Below, piece after piece: positions 26,983 to 35,847 of a DNA stretch of 64,000 nucleotides. Both the position numbers and the translations under genes were made by a program. This DNA is from SMAG-U1939 sp036376595 (GTDB taxonomy: Bacteria; Chloroflexota; Ktedonobacteria; Ktedonobacterales; JADMIN01): the NCBI GenBank assembly GCA_036376595.1, contig DASVAA010000227.1:1-64000 (forward strand), written 5' to 3'. How positions within the stretch are numbered: position 1 is the first letter of the stretch; each line of letters starts with the position of its first letter. The notes beneath the pieces are model-generated. The model worked only from the letters and a program-made list of their open reading frames with translations. It had not been told where the DNA came from and searched no databases.

Positions 26983-27870
26983 TCACGAATAGTAGGGTTT
27001 GCCCAGGATGCCGTTGGGCCGGATGATCAGCACCAGCACCAGCACGACGAAGGCGACGCCCACCTCCAGGCTGGTGCCAACGCCCGGCAGGTATGAGGCC
27101 ACGGTCTCGGCCAGCGAAAAGACCAGCCCGCCGGCCAGTGCGGCGTAGGGCGTGCCCAGGCCACCGAGGGCAACGATGACAAAGCCGTAGAGCGTGTAGG
27201 TGTCGGCGTCCACCGGCTGGAACTGCAGTGTCGTGCCCAGCATCACCCCCGCGGCGGCGGCCAGTGCGGCGCCGATCCCGAAGGTGAGCGCGTAGGTGCG
27301 GCGCACGCTGATACCCATCAAGCGCGCGGCGTCGCGGTCCATGCCGGTGGCAAGGATCGCGTTGCCGGTACGCGTGCGCGAGAGGAAAACCGCCAGCGCG
27401 ACGGTCAGCAGCACGGCGATGATGGCGATGGCGACGTTGACGAAGGGGATGCGGGTAGAGCCGAGGTTGATGCCGGCGCCCGCGTACGAGGGATTCATTG
27501 CGCGAATATTGCCGGTGAACAAATTTTGGAGCAGGTCGATGATCAGCAGATCGAGGCCGAAGGTGAGCATGAACGTCACCAGCAGCGGCGCGCGAATCAC
27601 CCGATTGATGGCGACGTACTGCACAACCCAGCCGATGCCGAACACCACCGCCATGGCCAGGAAGATGGCAATGAACGGATCAATGTGCCATTGAGTGAAG
27701 AACCAGTATCCCACGTACGCGCCCAGGATCATGAACGCACCGTGGGCCAGGTTGACGATATTCATGATGCCCCACACCAGCGAGAAGCCGACGGCCACCG
27801 CCGCGAAGAAGCATCCGAATAGCAAGAAGTTGACGATCACCTGCCCGATCGGGATCGCAGCCAGGACCAT
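26983..27870 (-). CDS. livH: Branched-chain amino acid ABC transporter permease LivH
   Basis: A 295-residue permease from ATG 27870 behind GAGAGGAG. About eight membrane helices; GIMNIVNLAHGAFMILGAY near the N-terminus and RTRTGNAILATGMDRDAARL with GISVRR in the cytoplasmic loop are LivH hallmarks. First gene of the livHMGF block, 160 bases after the binding-protein gene; that gap contains repeats. Confidence 0.93.
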   Translation of the reverse strand: MVLAAIPIGQVIVNFLLFGCFFAAVAVGFSLVWGIMNIVNLAHGAFMILGAYVGYWFFTQWHIDPFIAIFLAMAVVFGIGWVVQYVAINRVIRAPLLVTFMLTFGLDLLIIDLLQNLFTGNIRAMNPSYAGAGINLGSTRIPFVNVAIAIIAVLLTVALAVFLSRTRTGNAILATGMDRDAARLMGISVRRTYALTFGIGAALAAAAGVMLGTTLQFQPVDADTYTLYGFVIVALGGLGTPYAALAGGLVFSLAETVASYLPGVGTSLEVGVAFVVLVLVLIIRPNGILGKPYYS

Positions 27871-27893
27871 GCTGTGCTCCTCTCTGGCGTGCG

Positions 27894-27944
27894 GTGACCT
27901 CACCCCCCAGCCCCCTCTCCCGGCGGCAGAGGGGGAGGCGGAGT
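27894..27944 (+). repeat. Family B repeat upstream of livH
   Basis: GTGACCTCACCCCCCAGCCC then CCTCTCCCGGCGGCAGAGGGGGAGGCGG. Same wording as 16481-16523. Intergenic, in the livK-livH gap. Confidence 0.7.
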
Positions 27945-27952
27945 GGTCGAAA

Positions 27953-27972
27953 GAGCGCCCGGTGGACGCCCG
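27953..27972 (+). repeat. Palindromic repeat A, partial copy 9
   Basis: GAGCGCCCGGTGGACGCCCG. Left arm diverged; intergenic beside the family B copy. Confidence 0.5.
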
Positions 27973-28030
27973 CCGTAGCGCGGGGCGCGCCGTACAGGCA
28001 CGCGCCCGCTAGTCTACCACGGAAGGCGTA

Positions 28031-29362
28031 CTACCGGCTGCCGAACGGCGGCGTGGGATACTGCAACGTGGCGTTGGCGACGTCGGCCGGGAAGACCGTC
28101 TGCACGACGCCATTCTGGATCTGGATCGTCACCATCGGCTTGGTGACGTTCTTGCCAGTCGAGTCGAACTTCAGCTCGCCGTAGAAGGTGGTCACGTCGA
28201 GGCTCGCCAATGCGTCGCGCACCTTGGCCGGGTCGATCGAGCCGGCGTTCTGGATGGCGAACTGGAAAGCCAGCGCCGCGGCCGTGGACTCCGCGGCCTG
28301 ATACGACGGCTCCTGGTTGTACTTCGCCTTGTAGGCCGACTCGTAGGCCGGCGCGGTGCCCCAGTAGTCCTTGCCCTGGTACTTGACCTGGGGCGTCCAC
28401 TGCGAGCTGCCCATCACGAAGTTGGCGTCGCCGCCGAGCGTGGTGATGAAGTCGGGCAGCGCGGGACCGACGGTGAAGCCGTAGAGCTTGAAATTAATGC
28501 CGAGCTGCTTGGCCTGCTTCATCGTCACCAGCGCCTCGTCCTCGTGACCGGAGCCGAGCAGGAAGTCCGGCGGGCCGCCGTTCACCGCCGTCTTGAGGGG
28601 AGTCAGCACGTTGGTCAGGTCGGGCGCGTCGGCAGGGTACTCGGTGTCGGCGACGACGGTCATGCCGCTGCTCTTGGCGAAGTCATCGGCTGCCTTGGCG
28701 ACCGCGACCGAGAAGGAGTCGTTAGCGTGGATGATGCCGATCGTCTTGGGCGGATTGGACAGCGAGAGGGCCGCCTGGATCATGATCTTGGCGTAGGTCG
28801 AAGCGGGGCTGAGCACGCCGAAGATGTACTTATTGCCCTTGGAGAAGATCGCCTCCGAGGCGCCGTTCCCTTCGACCATCGGAATCTGGTACTGAGCGGC
28901 GATGTTCTCATCGCTCAAGGTGGCAGCGGTGCCATAGGGGCCGAGCAGGAAGTTCACCTTGTCCTTGGTGACCAGCGTCTGCGTGAGCTGGGCGCTCTTG
29001 GTGGTGCTGCTGGCGTCGTCGTAGTACTTCAGCGCGACCTTGTACGTCGTGTTGCCGACCTTGAGGCCGCCGTGGCTGTTCACGGCGTCTACCCACATCT
29101 GGTAGCCGTGCAGCGTGTCGGTACCCTCGTGCGAGAGGCTGCCGGTCAGCGATATTGGGGCGCCGAAGGTGAGCGTGTTGGAGCTACCGCCGCTCGATCC
29201 GCCGCCGCAACCTGCCAGCGCGGCGAGCACCACGGCCAGCGCGACGAAGAGCGGGAAGGCGAGCATGCGCAGCTTCACCTGCTTGCCGCGGTGCGAGTGC
29301 GGCGGCGCGGCCGCCGCGGGAGTCGTCTCAGACATGCGGGGATCATGGCTGTGCGAGTGCAT
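28031..29362 (-). CDS. ABC transporter substrate-binding lipoprotein (branched-chain amino acid type)
   Basis: A 443-residue type I periplasmic-binding-like protein. The lipobox is ALAGC (Cys52) after a long, His-rich cytoplasmic leader (MHSHSHDPRM...); an inner start is possible. The mature start has GAPISLTGSLSHEG and later LGPYGTAATLSDEN and YGFTVGPALPDF, all typical of LivK-like proteins. Lipid anchoring at the membrane suits a cell with no conventional periplasm. It heads the livHMGF genes on the same strand. Confidence 0.9.
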   Translation of the reverse strand: MHSHSHDPRMSETTPAAAAPPHSHRGKQVKLRMLAFPLFVALAVVLAALAGCGGGSSGGSSNTLTFGAPISLTGSLSHEGTDTLHGYQMWVDAVNSHGGLKVGNTTYKVALKYYDDASSTTKSAQLTQTLVTKDKVNFLLGPYGTAATLSDENIAAQYQIPMVEGNGASEAIFSKGNKYIFGVLSPASTYAKIMIQAALSLSNPPKTIGIIHANDSFSVAVAKAADDFAKSSGMTVVADTEYPADAPDLTNVLTPLKTAVNGGPPDFLLGSGHEDEALVTMKQAKQLGINFKLYGFTVGPALPDFITTLGGDANFVMGSSQWTPQVKYQGKDYWGTAPAYESAYKAKYNQEPSYQAAESTAAALAFQFAIQNAGSIDPAKVRDALASLDVTTFYGELKFDSTGKNVTKPMVTIQIQNGVVQTVFPADVANATLQYPTPPFGSR

Positions 29363-29784
29363 ATGACAACTCTCTCTCTCTACTGCCTACTGAGAGTCTG
29401 CGCGGCGCCGCGGGAGAATCCCGCCTCACCGGCGGCGGACGTCCGCCGGACGCCCCTGTGGTCGCGCCCCAGTGGCACGCTGCCGGCCCATCCGGTATGC
29501 ATGCCGGGGAAGCTCTTGTGCAGTGTGTAGTAGCATCGTAGCACGATTTGGCTGCGCTGTGACAAGCGCCCAGCAAAATCACGTAGCGTGTCGGGGTCCG
29601 CGGCGCGCATTCGCGCCCCCACGCTGCCTATCCGAGGTCACGGAACGCGCCGGTGAACTCTTGCCCTCGCGCGCGCGTCGCTGGTATCGTGCGAAAAAGA
29701 AGTCGCGCGCTGGGCGCGCAGTCGTGTGAATGCGGCAGTGGCCGAGAATTCGACACATAAGACTGGACAGGATGGAATGAACCG
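29363..29784. other. Divergent intergenic region, binding protein / PIG-L
   Basis: About 420 bases. It holds one repeat A copy (29436-29460) and possible weak promoter boxes for the plus strand (TTGTGC, 17 bases, TAGCAC around 29517-29545). No gene seen. Confidence 0.4.
29436..29460 (-). repeat. Palindromic repeat A, copy 10
   Basis: CGGACGTCCGCCGGACGCCC then CTGTG on the plus strand. Slightly diverged consensus, intergenic. Confidence 0.65.
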
Positions 29785-30513
29785 ATGACGCATGACTCCG
29801 GCGCTGAGCTCCCGCGCGCGATGGCGATCTTCGCGCACCCCGACGATGCCGAGTTCATCTGCTCAGGCACCATTGCGCGGTTGGCCGAGGCAGGTTACCG
29901 CGTGCAGTACGTCCTGGCGACTAGCGGCGATAAGGGCAGCGACAATCCGGCGGCCACACCCGAAGAGCTGGCGACCACACGCGAGGCGGAGCAGCGCGCC
30001 GCGGCGGAGATTCTGGGCGTCGCGGAGGTCACCTTCCTGCGGCATCACGACGGCGAGGTCGAGGTCAACATCCCCTTTCGCCGCGAGCTGGCGCTGGAGA
30101 TTCGCAAGGGGCGCCCTGATCTGGTGCTCACCTTCGACCCGTGGCAGCGCTACCAGATTCACCCCGACCATCGAGCCGTCGGCCAGACCGCGCTCGACGC
30201 GGTTGCCGCCGCCCGTGACCATATGTACTACCCCGAGCAGCTCATCGGGGGGCTGAAGGAGCATCGCGCCCACAATGTGCTGCTCTTCGCCACCGACGAG
30301 CCGAATTTTTGGGTGGACATCACGCCGACCATCGAGAAGAAGATCGCGGCCCTGCTGGCGCACACGAGCCAGATTCGCAGTGAAGGGCTGGCTGAGCGCA
30401 TCCGCGAGCGGGCGCACATTGTGGGCCAGACGCGCGGCGTGGAGTACGCCGAGGCGTTCCACTACTTGCCGATGGTGCAGCCGCCGGCGCTCGTGCGGCA
30501 TCCGAACTGGTGA
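29785..30513 (+). CDS. PIG-L (LmbE-like) deacetylase
   Basis: A 242-residue zinc hydrolase. The metal-binding AHPDDAE (about residues 17-23) and the second site HPDHRAVG are intact. The family removes N-acetyl groups from sugars, for example GlcNAc conjugates in low-molecular-weight thiols or glycolipids. Length is normal for a BshB/MshB-like enzyme, but no other thiol-pathway gene is in view, so the substrate is open. Confidence 0.9.
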   Translation: MTHDSGAELPRAMAIFAHPDDAEFICSGTIARLAEAGYRVQYVLATSGDKGSDNPAATPEELATTREAEQRAAAEILGVAEVTFLRHHDGEVEVNIPFRRELALEIRKGRPDLVLTFDPWQRYQIHPDHRAVGQTALDAVAAARDHMYYPEQLIGGLKEHRAHNVLLFATDEPNFWVDITPTIEKKIAALLAHTSQIRSEGLAERIRERAHIVGQTRGVEYAEAFHYLPMVQPPALVRHPNW

Positions 30514-30621
30514 TCTGGCGGCAATTGCCTGGCCCCCTGGCACGAGCAATGCTTGCGTCACGAAGCGGGAGCAGGCGGAACTCACCAGAACGTTGTGCGG
30601 TGTGTGGCCCATTTGGCGCCA

Positions 30622-30650
30622 TTGATTCCACTCTCACACGTTGGTATACT
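30622..30650 (+). promoter_or_regulatory. Sigma70-type promoter of the zinc-finger/polyprenyl synthase pair
   Basis: TTGATT (30622-30627), exactly 17 bases, TATACT (30645-30650), 51 bases before the ATG at 30701. Confidence 0.65.
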
Positions 30651-30700
30651 CAGCGATATACTCGGCGCGGCGTCGTCCCATACTGGAAGCGGGGCACCTC

Positions 30701-31180
30701 ATGTCGCTCGCCAGCTTGCACGTCGTCCCCACCTGCACGGAATGCGGCCTCGAAGCTGGGGGACGCTGCCCTACGTGCCACCACTACCTGTGCATGGACC
30801 ACTTCGGCTACGAGGAGCACCATCCCTGCCACGAGCGCGTGGCAGCCGCCGCTAAGAATGCCGTTTGCTATGTGTGTGGTGTGCCCGCCCCTCCGCGCCA
30901 GTGGTCCACCCAGCTCTTCGCGCACTATATTGATTCAGGCGCGTGTGCCGGCTGCGGCCGCCCGGTCTGCGACGCGCGGCACACGCGCCTGCGCGAGCTG
31001 CACATCGAGATTCACCGCGATGCCATGCGCAGCCACCGCTACTACCGTACGCGCCGCTACTGCGACCGCTGCGCCCCGTGGCGCCGGCTCGGGGGCATTC
31101 GCGGCGCGTTGCGGGCCGGAGTGGGGCTTGGGCTCGTCGCGGCCGCCGCGGTCGCCGGTGCGCTGATCTATTTGCACTAA
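30701..31180 (+). CDS. Zinc-finger protein with C-terminal membrane anchor
   Basis: A 159-residue protein from ATG 30701. The N-terminal CTECG-x6-CPTCHHYLCMDHF and later HHPCHE form a B-box-like zinc site; a second set, CYVCG and CAGCGRPVCDARH, forms another. The last 25 residues are one membrane helix (LRAGVGLGLVAAAAVAGALIY). No enzyme motif. It ends directly at the next start region and shares its promoter with the polyprenyl synthase, which suggests a membrane-lipid or carrier link. Function unknown. Confidence 0.7.
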   Translation: MSLASLHVVPTCTECGLEAGGRCPTCHHYLCMDHFGYEEHHPCHERVAAAAKNAVCYVCGVPAPPRQWSTQLFAHYIDSGACAGCGRPVCDARHTRLRELHIEIHRDAMRSHRYYRTRRYCDRCAPWRRLGGIRGALRAGVGLGLVAAAAVAGALIYLH

Positions 31181-31201
31181 GTGGAGTCGAAGGAGCGCCG
31201 C

Positions 31202-32434
31202 GTGGCCGATTCCGCCGCCGAAGAGCTTGACGCCGCGGTCGAGACGATCCTCGGACGCCACCGCACGCTGATCGCCGCCGGACTGCATCGCGCGGTGAAA
31301 GACGCCGCCCGCCAATTGGAGCGGGCCTCGCCATCGGGTGCGGCGCCAAGCGAGACCACCATGTCCCAGCCGGCGGCGGGCGTCCACGAGCCGGCGGCGG
31401 GCGTCCACCGGACGCCCCTACTGGCTGAGCTTGTAGGGCAGATCGAGTATCACCTGGGTTGGCGGCACCCTGATCTCAGTCCCGCGCACAGCCACCCCGG
31501 CAAGTTGCTGCGCCCCACGCTGGTGCTGCTGGCGGCGGAGCTGGCGGCCGGGCGCGCGGGCATACGAGACCCCATGGGGGCATGCGGTGACTATCCTCCC
31601 ATTGCCGACCAGGCGCTTCCGGCGGCGGTGTGCGTCGAGCTAGTCCACAACTTCTCGCTGATCCACGACGACATCGAGGATAGCGACGAGGAACGCCGCC
31701 ACCGGCCGACGCTGTGGAAGCTGTGGGGCGTGCCACAGGCGATCAACACTGGGGACGCGCTGTTCTCGCTGGCGCGCTTGAGTCTCTGGCAGATGGCTGA
31801 GCAGGGCATCGCGCCACCGGTGGTGGTCCAGGTCGCGGCGCTGATCGACCGCACCTGCCTTGATCTCTGCGCGGGTCAGTTCCTCGATATGCGATTCGAG
31901 GGGCGCCGCGACGTGAGCGTGGCAATGTACCTGGACATGATCGAGCGTAAGACCGCGGCGCTGATGGCCTGCGCGACCGAGGCTGGCGCCCGCATCGCGG
32001 CTCCCGGTGACGAAGCGCTGGCGGCAGAGCTAGGGCGCTTCGGCCGGGCGCTGGGGGTCGCCTTCCAACTGCGCGACGACCTGCTGGGCATCTGGTCGGC
32101 GGGCGAGCTGGGCAAGACGCCGGCCGGCGATCTGCGCCGCAAGAAGATGACGTTGCCGGTGCTGCACGCGCTGGAGTCGGCCGCGGCCCGCGAGCGGCGT
32201 GCGCTGGAGGCGATCTACGAGGCGCCTGGCCCAGCCAGCGAGGCGCAGATTGCGGTGGCGCTGGAGGTGCTGGAGCATGCGGGGGCGCGCGAGCGTGTGC
32301 GGACGGCACTGCGCGACGCGGCGGCGGCGGCGCGTGAAGCGCTCGATGGCGCGGCTGGAGACGCGACGGGCGCACGGGAGGCGCGCGACCAGCTCGCCAC
32401 GCTGCTGGCGTTCGTGGCGGCCGCCGCTGACTGA
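31202..32434 (+). CDS. Polyprenyl (isoprenyl) diphosphate synthase
   Basis: About 410 residues from GTG 31202 (AAGGAG upstream; GTG 31181 also possible). The first aspartate motif is DDIEDSDEERR and the second QLRDDLLGIW, where the last Asp of DDxxD is Gly, a common variant. It condenses isopentenyl diphosphate with an allylic diphosphate; chain length cannot be read from sequence here. A 70-residue N-terminal leader holds AAGVHEPAAGVHRTPLLAE, one half and one full translated copy of repeat A, just before the first conserved helix. Possible uses are quinone side chain or undecaprenyl-type carrier. Confidence 0.9.
   Translation: MADSAAEELDAAVETILGRHRTLIAAGLHRAVKDAARQLERASPSGAAPSETTMSQPAAGVHEPAAGVHRTPLLAELVGQIEYHLGWRHPDLSPAHSHPGKLLRPTLVLLAAELAAGRAGIRDPMGACGDYPPIADQALPAAVCVELVHNFSLIHDDIEDSDEERRHRPTLWKLWGVPQAINTGDALFSLARLSLWQMAEQGIAPPVVVQVAALIDRTCLDLCAGQFLDMRFEGRRDVSVAMYLDMIERKTAALMACATEAGARIAAPGDEALAAELGRFGRALGVAFQLRDDLLGIWSAGELGKTPAGDLRRKKMTLPVLHALESAAARERRALEAIYEAPGPASEAQIAVALEVLEHAGARERVRTALRDAAAAAREALDGAAGDATGAREARDQLATLLAFVAAAAD
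31375..31423 (-). repeat. Palindromic repeat A, copies 11 and 11b, inside the polyprenyl synthase gene
   Basis: A half copy (31375-31387) and a full consensus copy (31397-31423), in frame, encoding GVHEPAAGVHRTPLL. The shared flank CCGGCGGCGGGCGTCCAC shows a local duplication. Confidence 0.85.
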
Positions 32435-32578
32435 GCCATGCAGTCCACTCAACTTACTTGTTGGCAGGAGCTTTTCGGAAGACGAGCATGGACCTGGGAC
32501 GGGCAGGCGGGCTGGCGTCCCGCGGGTCATCCTGTGCCACACGATCAGCCGACACGATGGCGACTTGAGCCGAAGGCA

Positions 32579-33211
32579 TCACTCAATCCACGTGCTCGTC
32601 CCCGTTCTGCTGCCCTGGTTTGTCTGCTGCCGCAGCCAGTCGGACTTCAGCAGCGCGTACTCGACATCGTCACCCTCCCACACGTCCAGCCCCGCGCCCT
32701 CGAACGTGTCGGTTTCCGCAAGTTCAGCGGGCGTAAGGCGGAAGCGACGCACGAGCGTCAGGCCGGCCTTTTCCATCACGCGGCGTGAGGCAAGATTGTG
32801 CTCGTACGTGGTGGCGAAGACGCGCCGCACCCCAAGCTCCGTGAATGCCCTGTGGATCAACGTCCGCACTCCCTCGGTGGCATAGCCCTGGCCCCAGGCT
32901 GCTCGCCGCAGGCGGTAGCCGAGCGAGACATTATCGGGAGCACCTCCCTCGGGCGGACGTAAACTGAGCCAGCCGAGGAAGTTGCCGCTGGCCTTTTCAA
33001 TCGCCGCCCAGGCTCCGAAGCCCGGACAGCGCTCGTATGACTGGAGGAAGCCAGGGAGAACACGGCTTTGGACCACCTCGCGCGGTGTCGGCATGCCGCC
33101 GTTGAGATAGCGCATGACCTCTGGATCACTATCGAGCGCGACCGGGTTGTCGGCGTCGTCCGTGTTGAGTCGCCGCAGCACCAGGCGCTCGGTTTCCAGG
33201 TAGACCTGCAC
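32579..33211 (-). CDS. GNAT-family acetyltransferase (RimJ/RimL type)
   Basis: A 210-residue protein starting at GTG 33211, directly after the stop of the methyltransferase (TAAGTG), so it is translationally coupled. LETERLVLRRL at the N-terminus, the acetyl-CoA loop RRAAWGQGYATEG and NLASRRVMEKAGL are classic for the RimJ/RimL group, which acetylate protein N-termini or small amines. The extra 30-residue C-terminus is hydrophilic. Substrate unknown. Confidence 0.88.
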   Translation of the reverse strand: MQVYLETERLVLRRLNTDDADNPVALDSDPEVMRYLNGGMPTPREVVQSRVLPGFLQSYERCPGFGAWAAIEKASGNFLGWLSLRPPEGGAPDNVSLGYRLRRAAWGQGYATEGVRTLIHRAFTELGVRRVFATTYEHNLASRRVMEKAGLTLVRRFRLTPAELAETDTFEGAGLDVWEGDDVEYALLKSDWLRQQTNQGSRTGTSTWIE

Positions 33212-34027
33212 TTAGCTCACCTTGTACCCACCGTAGATGGCGTGGCCGGCGCGCTCCCAGAACACGTTGGCGCCCACAAAGCCAGCCTCGGCGAGCCACT
33301 GCAGGTGATCGGGCACGCTGGAGGGCAGGTCCATCGGGTCGGGGTGGTGGAAGATGTTCGCGTGGTCGTCCACGAACTGCTGATACGTGGCGAGGGAGCC
33401 GGTCATCTCCAGCGATTGGCGCTTGACCTCGGCGTCCCATTGGCTTGCCATGTAGCGGCGCTCCCACTCGCTGCGGGGCGCGACAAGATCAGCAATCAGC
33501 ACGGCGCCGCCGGGGGCCAAGTGAGCATAGAGGTCGCGGTAGAGCGCGCGCTTGCCCGCGCCGTCGAGATGGTGGATCACCAGCGAGCTGACGAAGCAGC
33601 GCACGTCGCCGGCGATTGCCTCTAGCCACTCCGGCGCTTCGAGCCGGAAGGGCCGTAGCTCGAAGCGCCCGGCGAATGGCGCCAGGCGAGCCTGCGTCTC
33701 GCGCAGCATGGCTGGTGAGCCATCCAGGCCGATGACACGTGCCGTGGGGAACCGCTCCAGGATCGCCGCACTCAGCCAGCCGGCACCTACCCCCAGCTCC
33801 ACGGCCAGTAGGGGCGTCCGGTGGACGCCCACGGCCTCCGCCGTCCGGTGAACGCCGGCCGGCTCATCACGCTCAGTCGGAATGAGATCGAGGATCGTCT
33901 GTTGGATCTCGTCGCGGTTGGGGATGTGGATACGTCCGACCTCGATGAAGTGCGCCGAGTCAACCTCGTTCCAGGCCATTTCGGCATCGTTGGTGTTCTC
34001 GGTGGGAGTGGTCTCGTGATCTGTCAT
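33212..34027 (-). CDS. SAM-dependent methyltransferase with in-frame repeat insertion
   Basis: A 271-residue class I methyltransferase from ATG 34027 (AAGGGATCG upstream). Motif I is VELGVGAG (about residues 76-83), motif II VIGLDGS, motif IV CFVSSLVIHHL, post-motif APGGAVLIADL. Between the leader helix and motif I sits PAGVHRTAEAVGVHRTPLLA, a diverged and a perfect translated copy of repeat A, so the first beta strand begins right where the repeat stops. Coupled to the GNAT gene. Substrate unknown. Confidence 0.85.
   Translation of the reverse strand: MTDHETTPTENTNDAEMAWNEVDSAHFIEVGRIHIPNRDEIQQTILDLIPTERDEPAGVHRTAEAVGVHRTPLLAVELGVGAGWLSAAILERFPTARVIGLDGSPAMLRETQARLAPFAGRFELRPFRLEAPEWLEAIAGDVRCFVSSLVIHHLDGAGKRALYRDLYAHLAPGGAVLIADLVAPRSEWERRYMASQWDAEVKRQSLEMTGSLATYQQFVDDHANIFHHPDPMDLPSSVPDHLQWLAEAGFVGANVFWERAGHAIYGGYKVS
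33808..33856 (+). repeat. Palindromic repeat A, copies 12 and 12b, inside the methyltransferase gene
   Basis: A consensus copy at 33808-33830 and a degenerate one at 33840-33856, in frame with the minus-strand gene. Confidence 0.85.
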
Positions 34028-34503
34028 CGCCGCGATCCCTTCATATAGTCGGAGGCTACGTGGCTCCCTGTTGACCGCAAGTGCTCGCAACTGCGGGCCA
34101 GTATGATACGCGCGTCGCGATGTGTGCCGCGGCAAGAAATCTGATGGACCTGCCGCGGCAGCCGCCGGTGACGGGTAGCGGCGCGTGGCAGCGGCGCGAC
34201 ACCCCATGATACAATGAACACGCGCCGCCGGCATTGTGCGTCGCGGTGCATCCACTGTATCACCACTGGCGCCGAAGGCCGGTGCCCACCAGGCGGCTGC
34301 GTTCGCAGCCTTCGCCCGGACGCGCCGCCTGCGTCCATTCGGCAGCGAAGACCGGCACGGGACATGTGTCCCGTCGCGCGCCGGGTGTGTCAGGCATTCA
34401 GAACGTGGCAATGCTTGAGGTATGACTACTGCACATACATGGGCGGCGTGACGCGACTGCGGCGGGGGCAGGCCGCGTAAGCGCACAGAGGGGGTGATGG
34501 CGC
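34028..34503. other. Long divergent leader region before yebC
   Basis: About 475 bases without a credible gene. It contains the extended -10 at 34207-34215 and two clean hairpins: GGCTGC-GTTC-GCAGCC (34295-34310) and ACGGGACA/TGTCCCGT (34357-34374). Confidence 0.45.
34207..34215 (+). promoter_or_regulatory. Extended -10 promoter upstream of yebC
   Basis: TGATACAAT (TGn plus TACAAT), no clear -35. It implies a leader of about 280 nt before the yebC start. Confidence 0.4.
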
Positions 34504-35265
34504 ATGTCTGGACATTCCAAGTGGCATCAGATCCGGCGCCAGAAAGGTGTCAACGACGCCAAGCGCGGCCAGCTTTTTACGCGGCTGGGGCGCGAGATCG
34601 TGGTCGCGGTGCGCGAGGGCGGCGGTGGTGACCCCGATGCGAACTTCCGCCTGCGCATGGCGATCCAGCGGGCGCGCGAGGCGAACATGCCGATGGACAA
34701 CATCGATCGCACCATCAAGCGCGCGGTGGGCGGCGGCGAGGGCGTGTCGCTCGAAGAGATCACCTACGAGGGCTACGCTCCAGGTGGCGCAGCGATCATG
34801 GTGCAGGTGATGACCGACAACCGCAATCGCACCGCGGCCGAGATTCGCAACACGTTCAACAAGAACGCCGGGAACCTGGGTGAGATGGGCTGCGTGGACT
34901 GGATCTTCGAGCCGCGCGGCATCATTGGCGTGCCGGTCGTGGGGCGCGATGTAGACGAGCTGCAGCTCGAAGCGATCGACGCCGGCGCCGAGGATGTTGA
35001 AGAGTTCGGCGATGGCGACGACGAGCTGACGATCTACACCGAGCCAAACCAGGTAGAGGCGGTGCGTAAGGCGCTCGAAGCGAAGAAGATCCCTATCGCG
35101 CATGCCGAGAGCACTCTGGTGCCCAAAACCAAGGTACCGCTGGGCGAGAAGGAAGCAGTGCAGACGCTGCGGCTGATCGACCGCCTCGAAGACCTCGATG
35201 ATGTGCAGAATGTCTACACCAACGCCGACATCGCCGAAGAGATCGCCGAGAAATATGAGGGCTAG
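34504..35265 (+). CDS. YebC/PmpR-family protein
   Basis: A 253-residue protein of normal length. The start MSGHSKWHQIRRQKG, then NMPMDNIDRTIKRAVGGGEG and YEGYAPGGAAIMV are family signatures. YebC proteins act as transcription regulators in some bacteria and relieve ribosome stalling at proline stretches in others. GGGGGTG-type site upstream. First of three codirectional genes with ruvC and ruvA, a common neighbourhood. Confidence 0.95.
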   Translation: MSGHSKWHQIRRQKGVNDAKRGQLFTRLGREIVVAVREGGGGDPDANFRLRMAIQRAREANMPMDNIDRTIKRAVGGGEGVSLEEITYEGYAPGGAAIMVQVMTDNRNRTAAEIRNTFNKNAGNLGEMGCVDWIFEPRGIIGVPVVGRDVDELQLEAIDAGAEDVEEFGDGDDELTIYTEPNQVEAVRKALEAKKIPIAHAESTLVPKTKVPLGEKEAVQTLRLIDRLEDLDDVQNVYTNADIAEEIAEKYEG

Positions 35266-35290
35266 GCTATAGGGAGCGGGCGACGGCGCC

Positions 35291-35815
35291 ATGAATGAGC
35301 CGACGAAGGCCGAGCCGGCGCCGCGCCGGGTGCTGGGGATCGACCCCGGCTCGGCGCGGCTGGGCTATGCGGTGGTGGAGGAGCTGCGGGGCAAGCTTGC
35401 GCTGGTGGTCTGCGGTGTGATCGAGACCCCCAAGGGTGAGCCGATGCCGCAGCGGTTGCTCCAGCTCTACACCCAGCTTTCGACGCTTGTCGCAGAGCAG
35501 AAGCCAGCTGAGATGGCGGTCGAGGAGCTGTTCTTTGCCAAGAACCCGACGACGATCATCAGCGTCGGCGAGGCGCGGGGGGTGGCGCTGCTGGTCGCGG
35601 CCAGTGCGGATATCCCTGTCTTTGAGTACAAGCCGATGGCTGTCAAGCAGGCGGTGCATGGCTACGGGCTGGCGAAGAAGGAGCAGGTGGGCGAGATGGT
35701 GCGCGTGTTACTTGGATTAGAGCAGGTCCCGCGCCCCGACGATGCCGCCGATGCCGCCGCCATCGCCATCTGCCACCTGCACACCTCGCACCTGACGCTG
35801 CGCATTAGGGTCTGA
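35291..35815 (+). CDS. ruvC: Holliday junction resolvase RuvC
   Basis: A 174-residue endonuclease. Catalytic acids are visible: Asp in LGIDPGSARLGY, Glu in AVEELFFAKN, and the C-terminal PDDAADAAAIAICH with the last Asp pair. It cuts four-way junctions symmetrically in homologous recombination. The N-terminal 11 residues before VLGIDPG are extra. Same operon as yebC and ruvA. Confidence 0.96.
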   Translation: MNEPTKAEPAPRRVLGIDPGSARLGYAVVEELRGKLALVVCGVIETPKGEPMPQRLLQLYTQLSTLVAEQKPAEMAVEELFFAKNPTTIISVGEARGVALLVAASADIPVFEYKPMAVKQAVHGYGLAKKEQVGEMVRVLLGLEQVPRPDDAADAAAIAICHLHTSHLTLRIRV

Positions 35816-35847
35816 GGCCTCGTCATCGCCGCCAGAAGGGAGATCCC

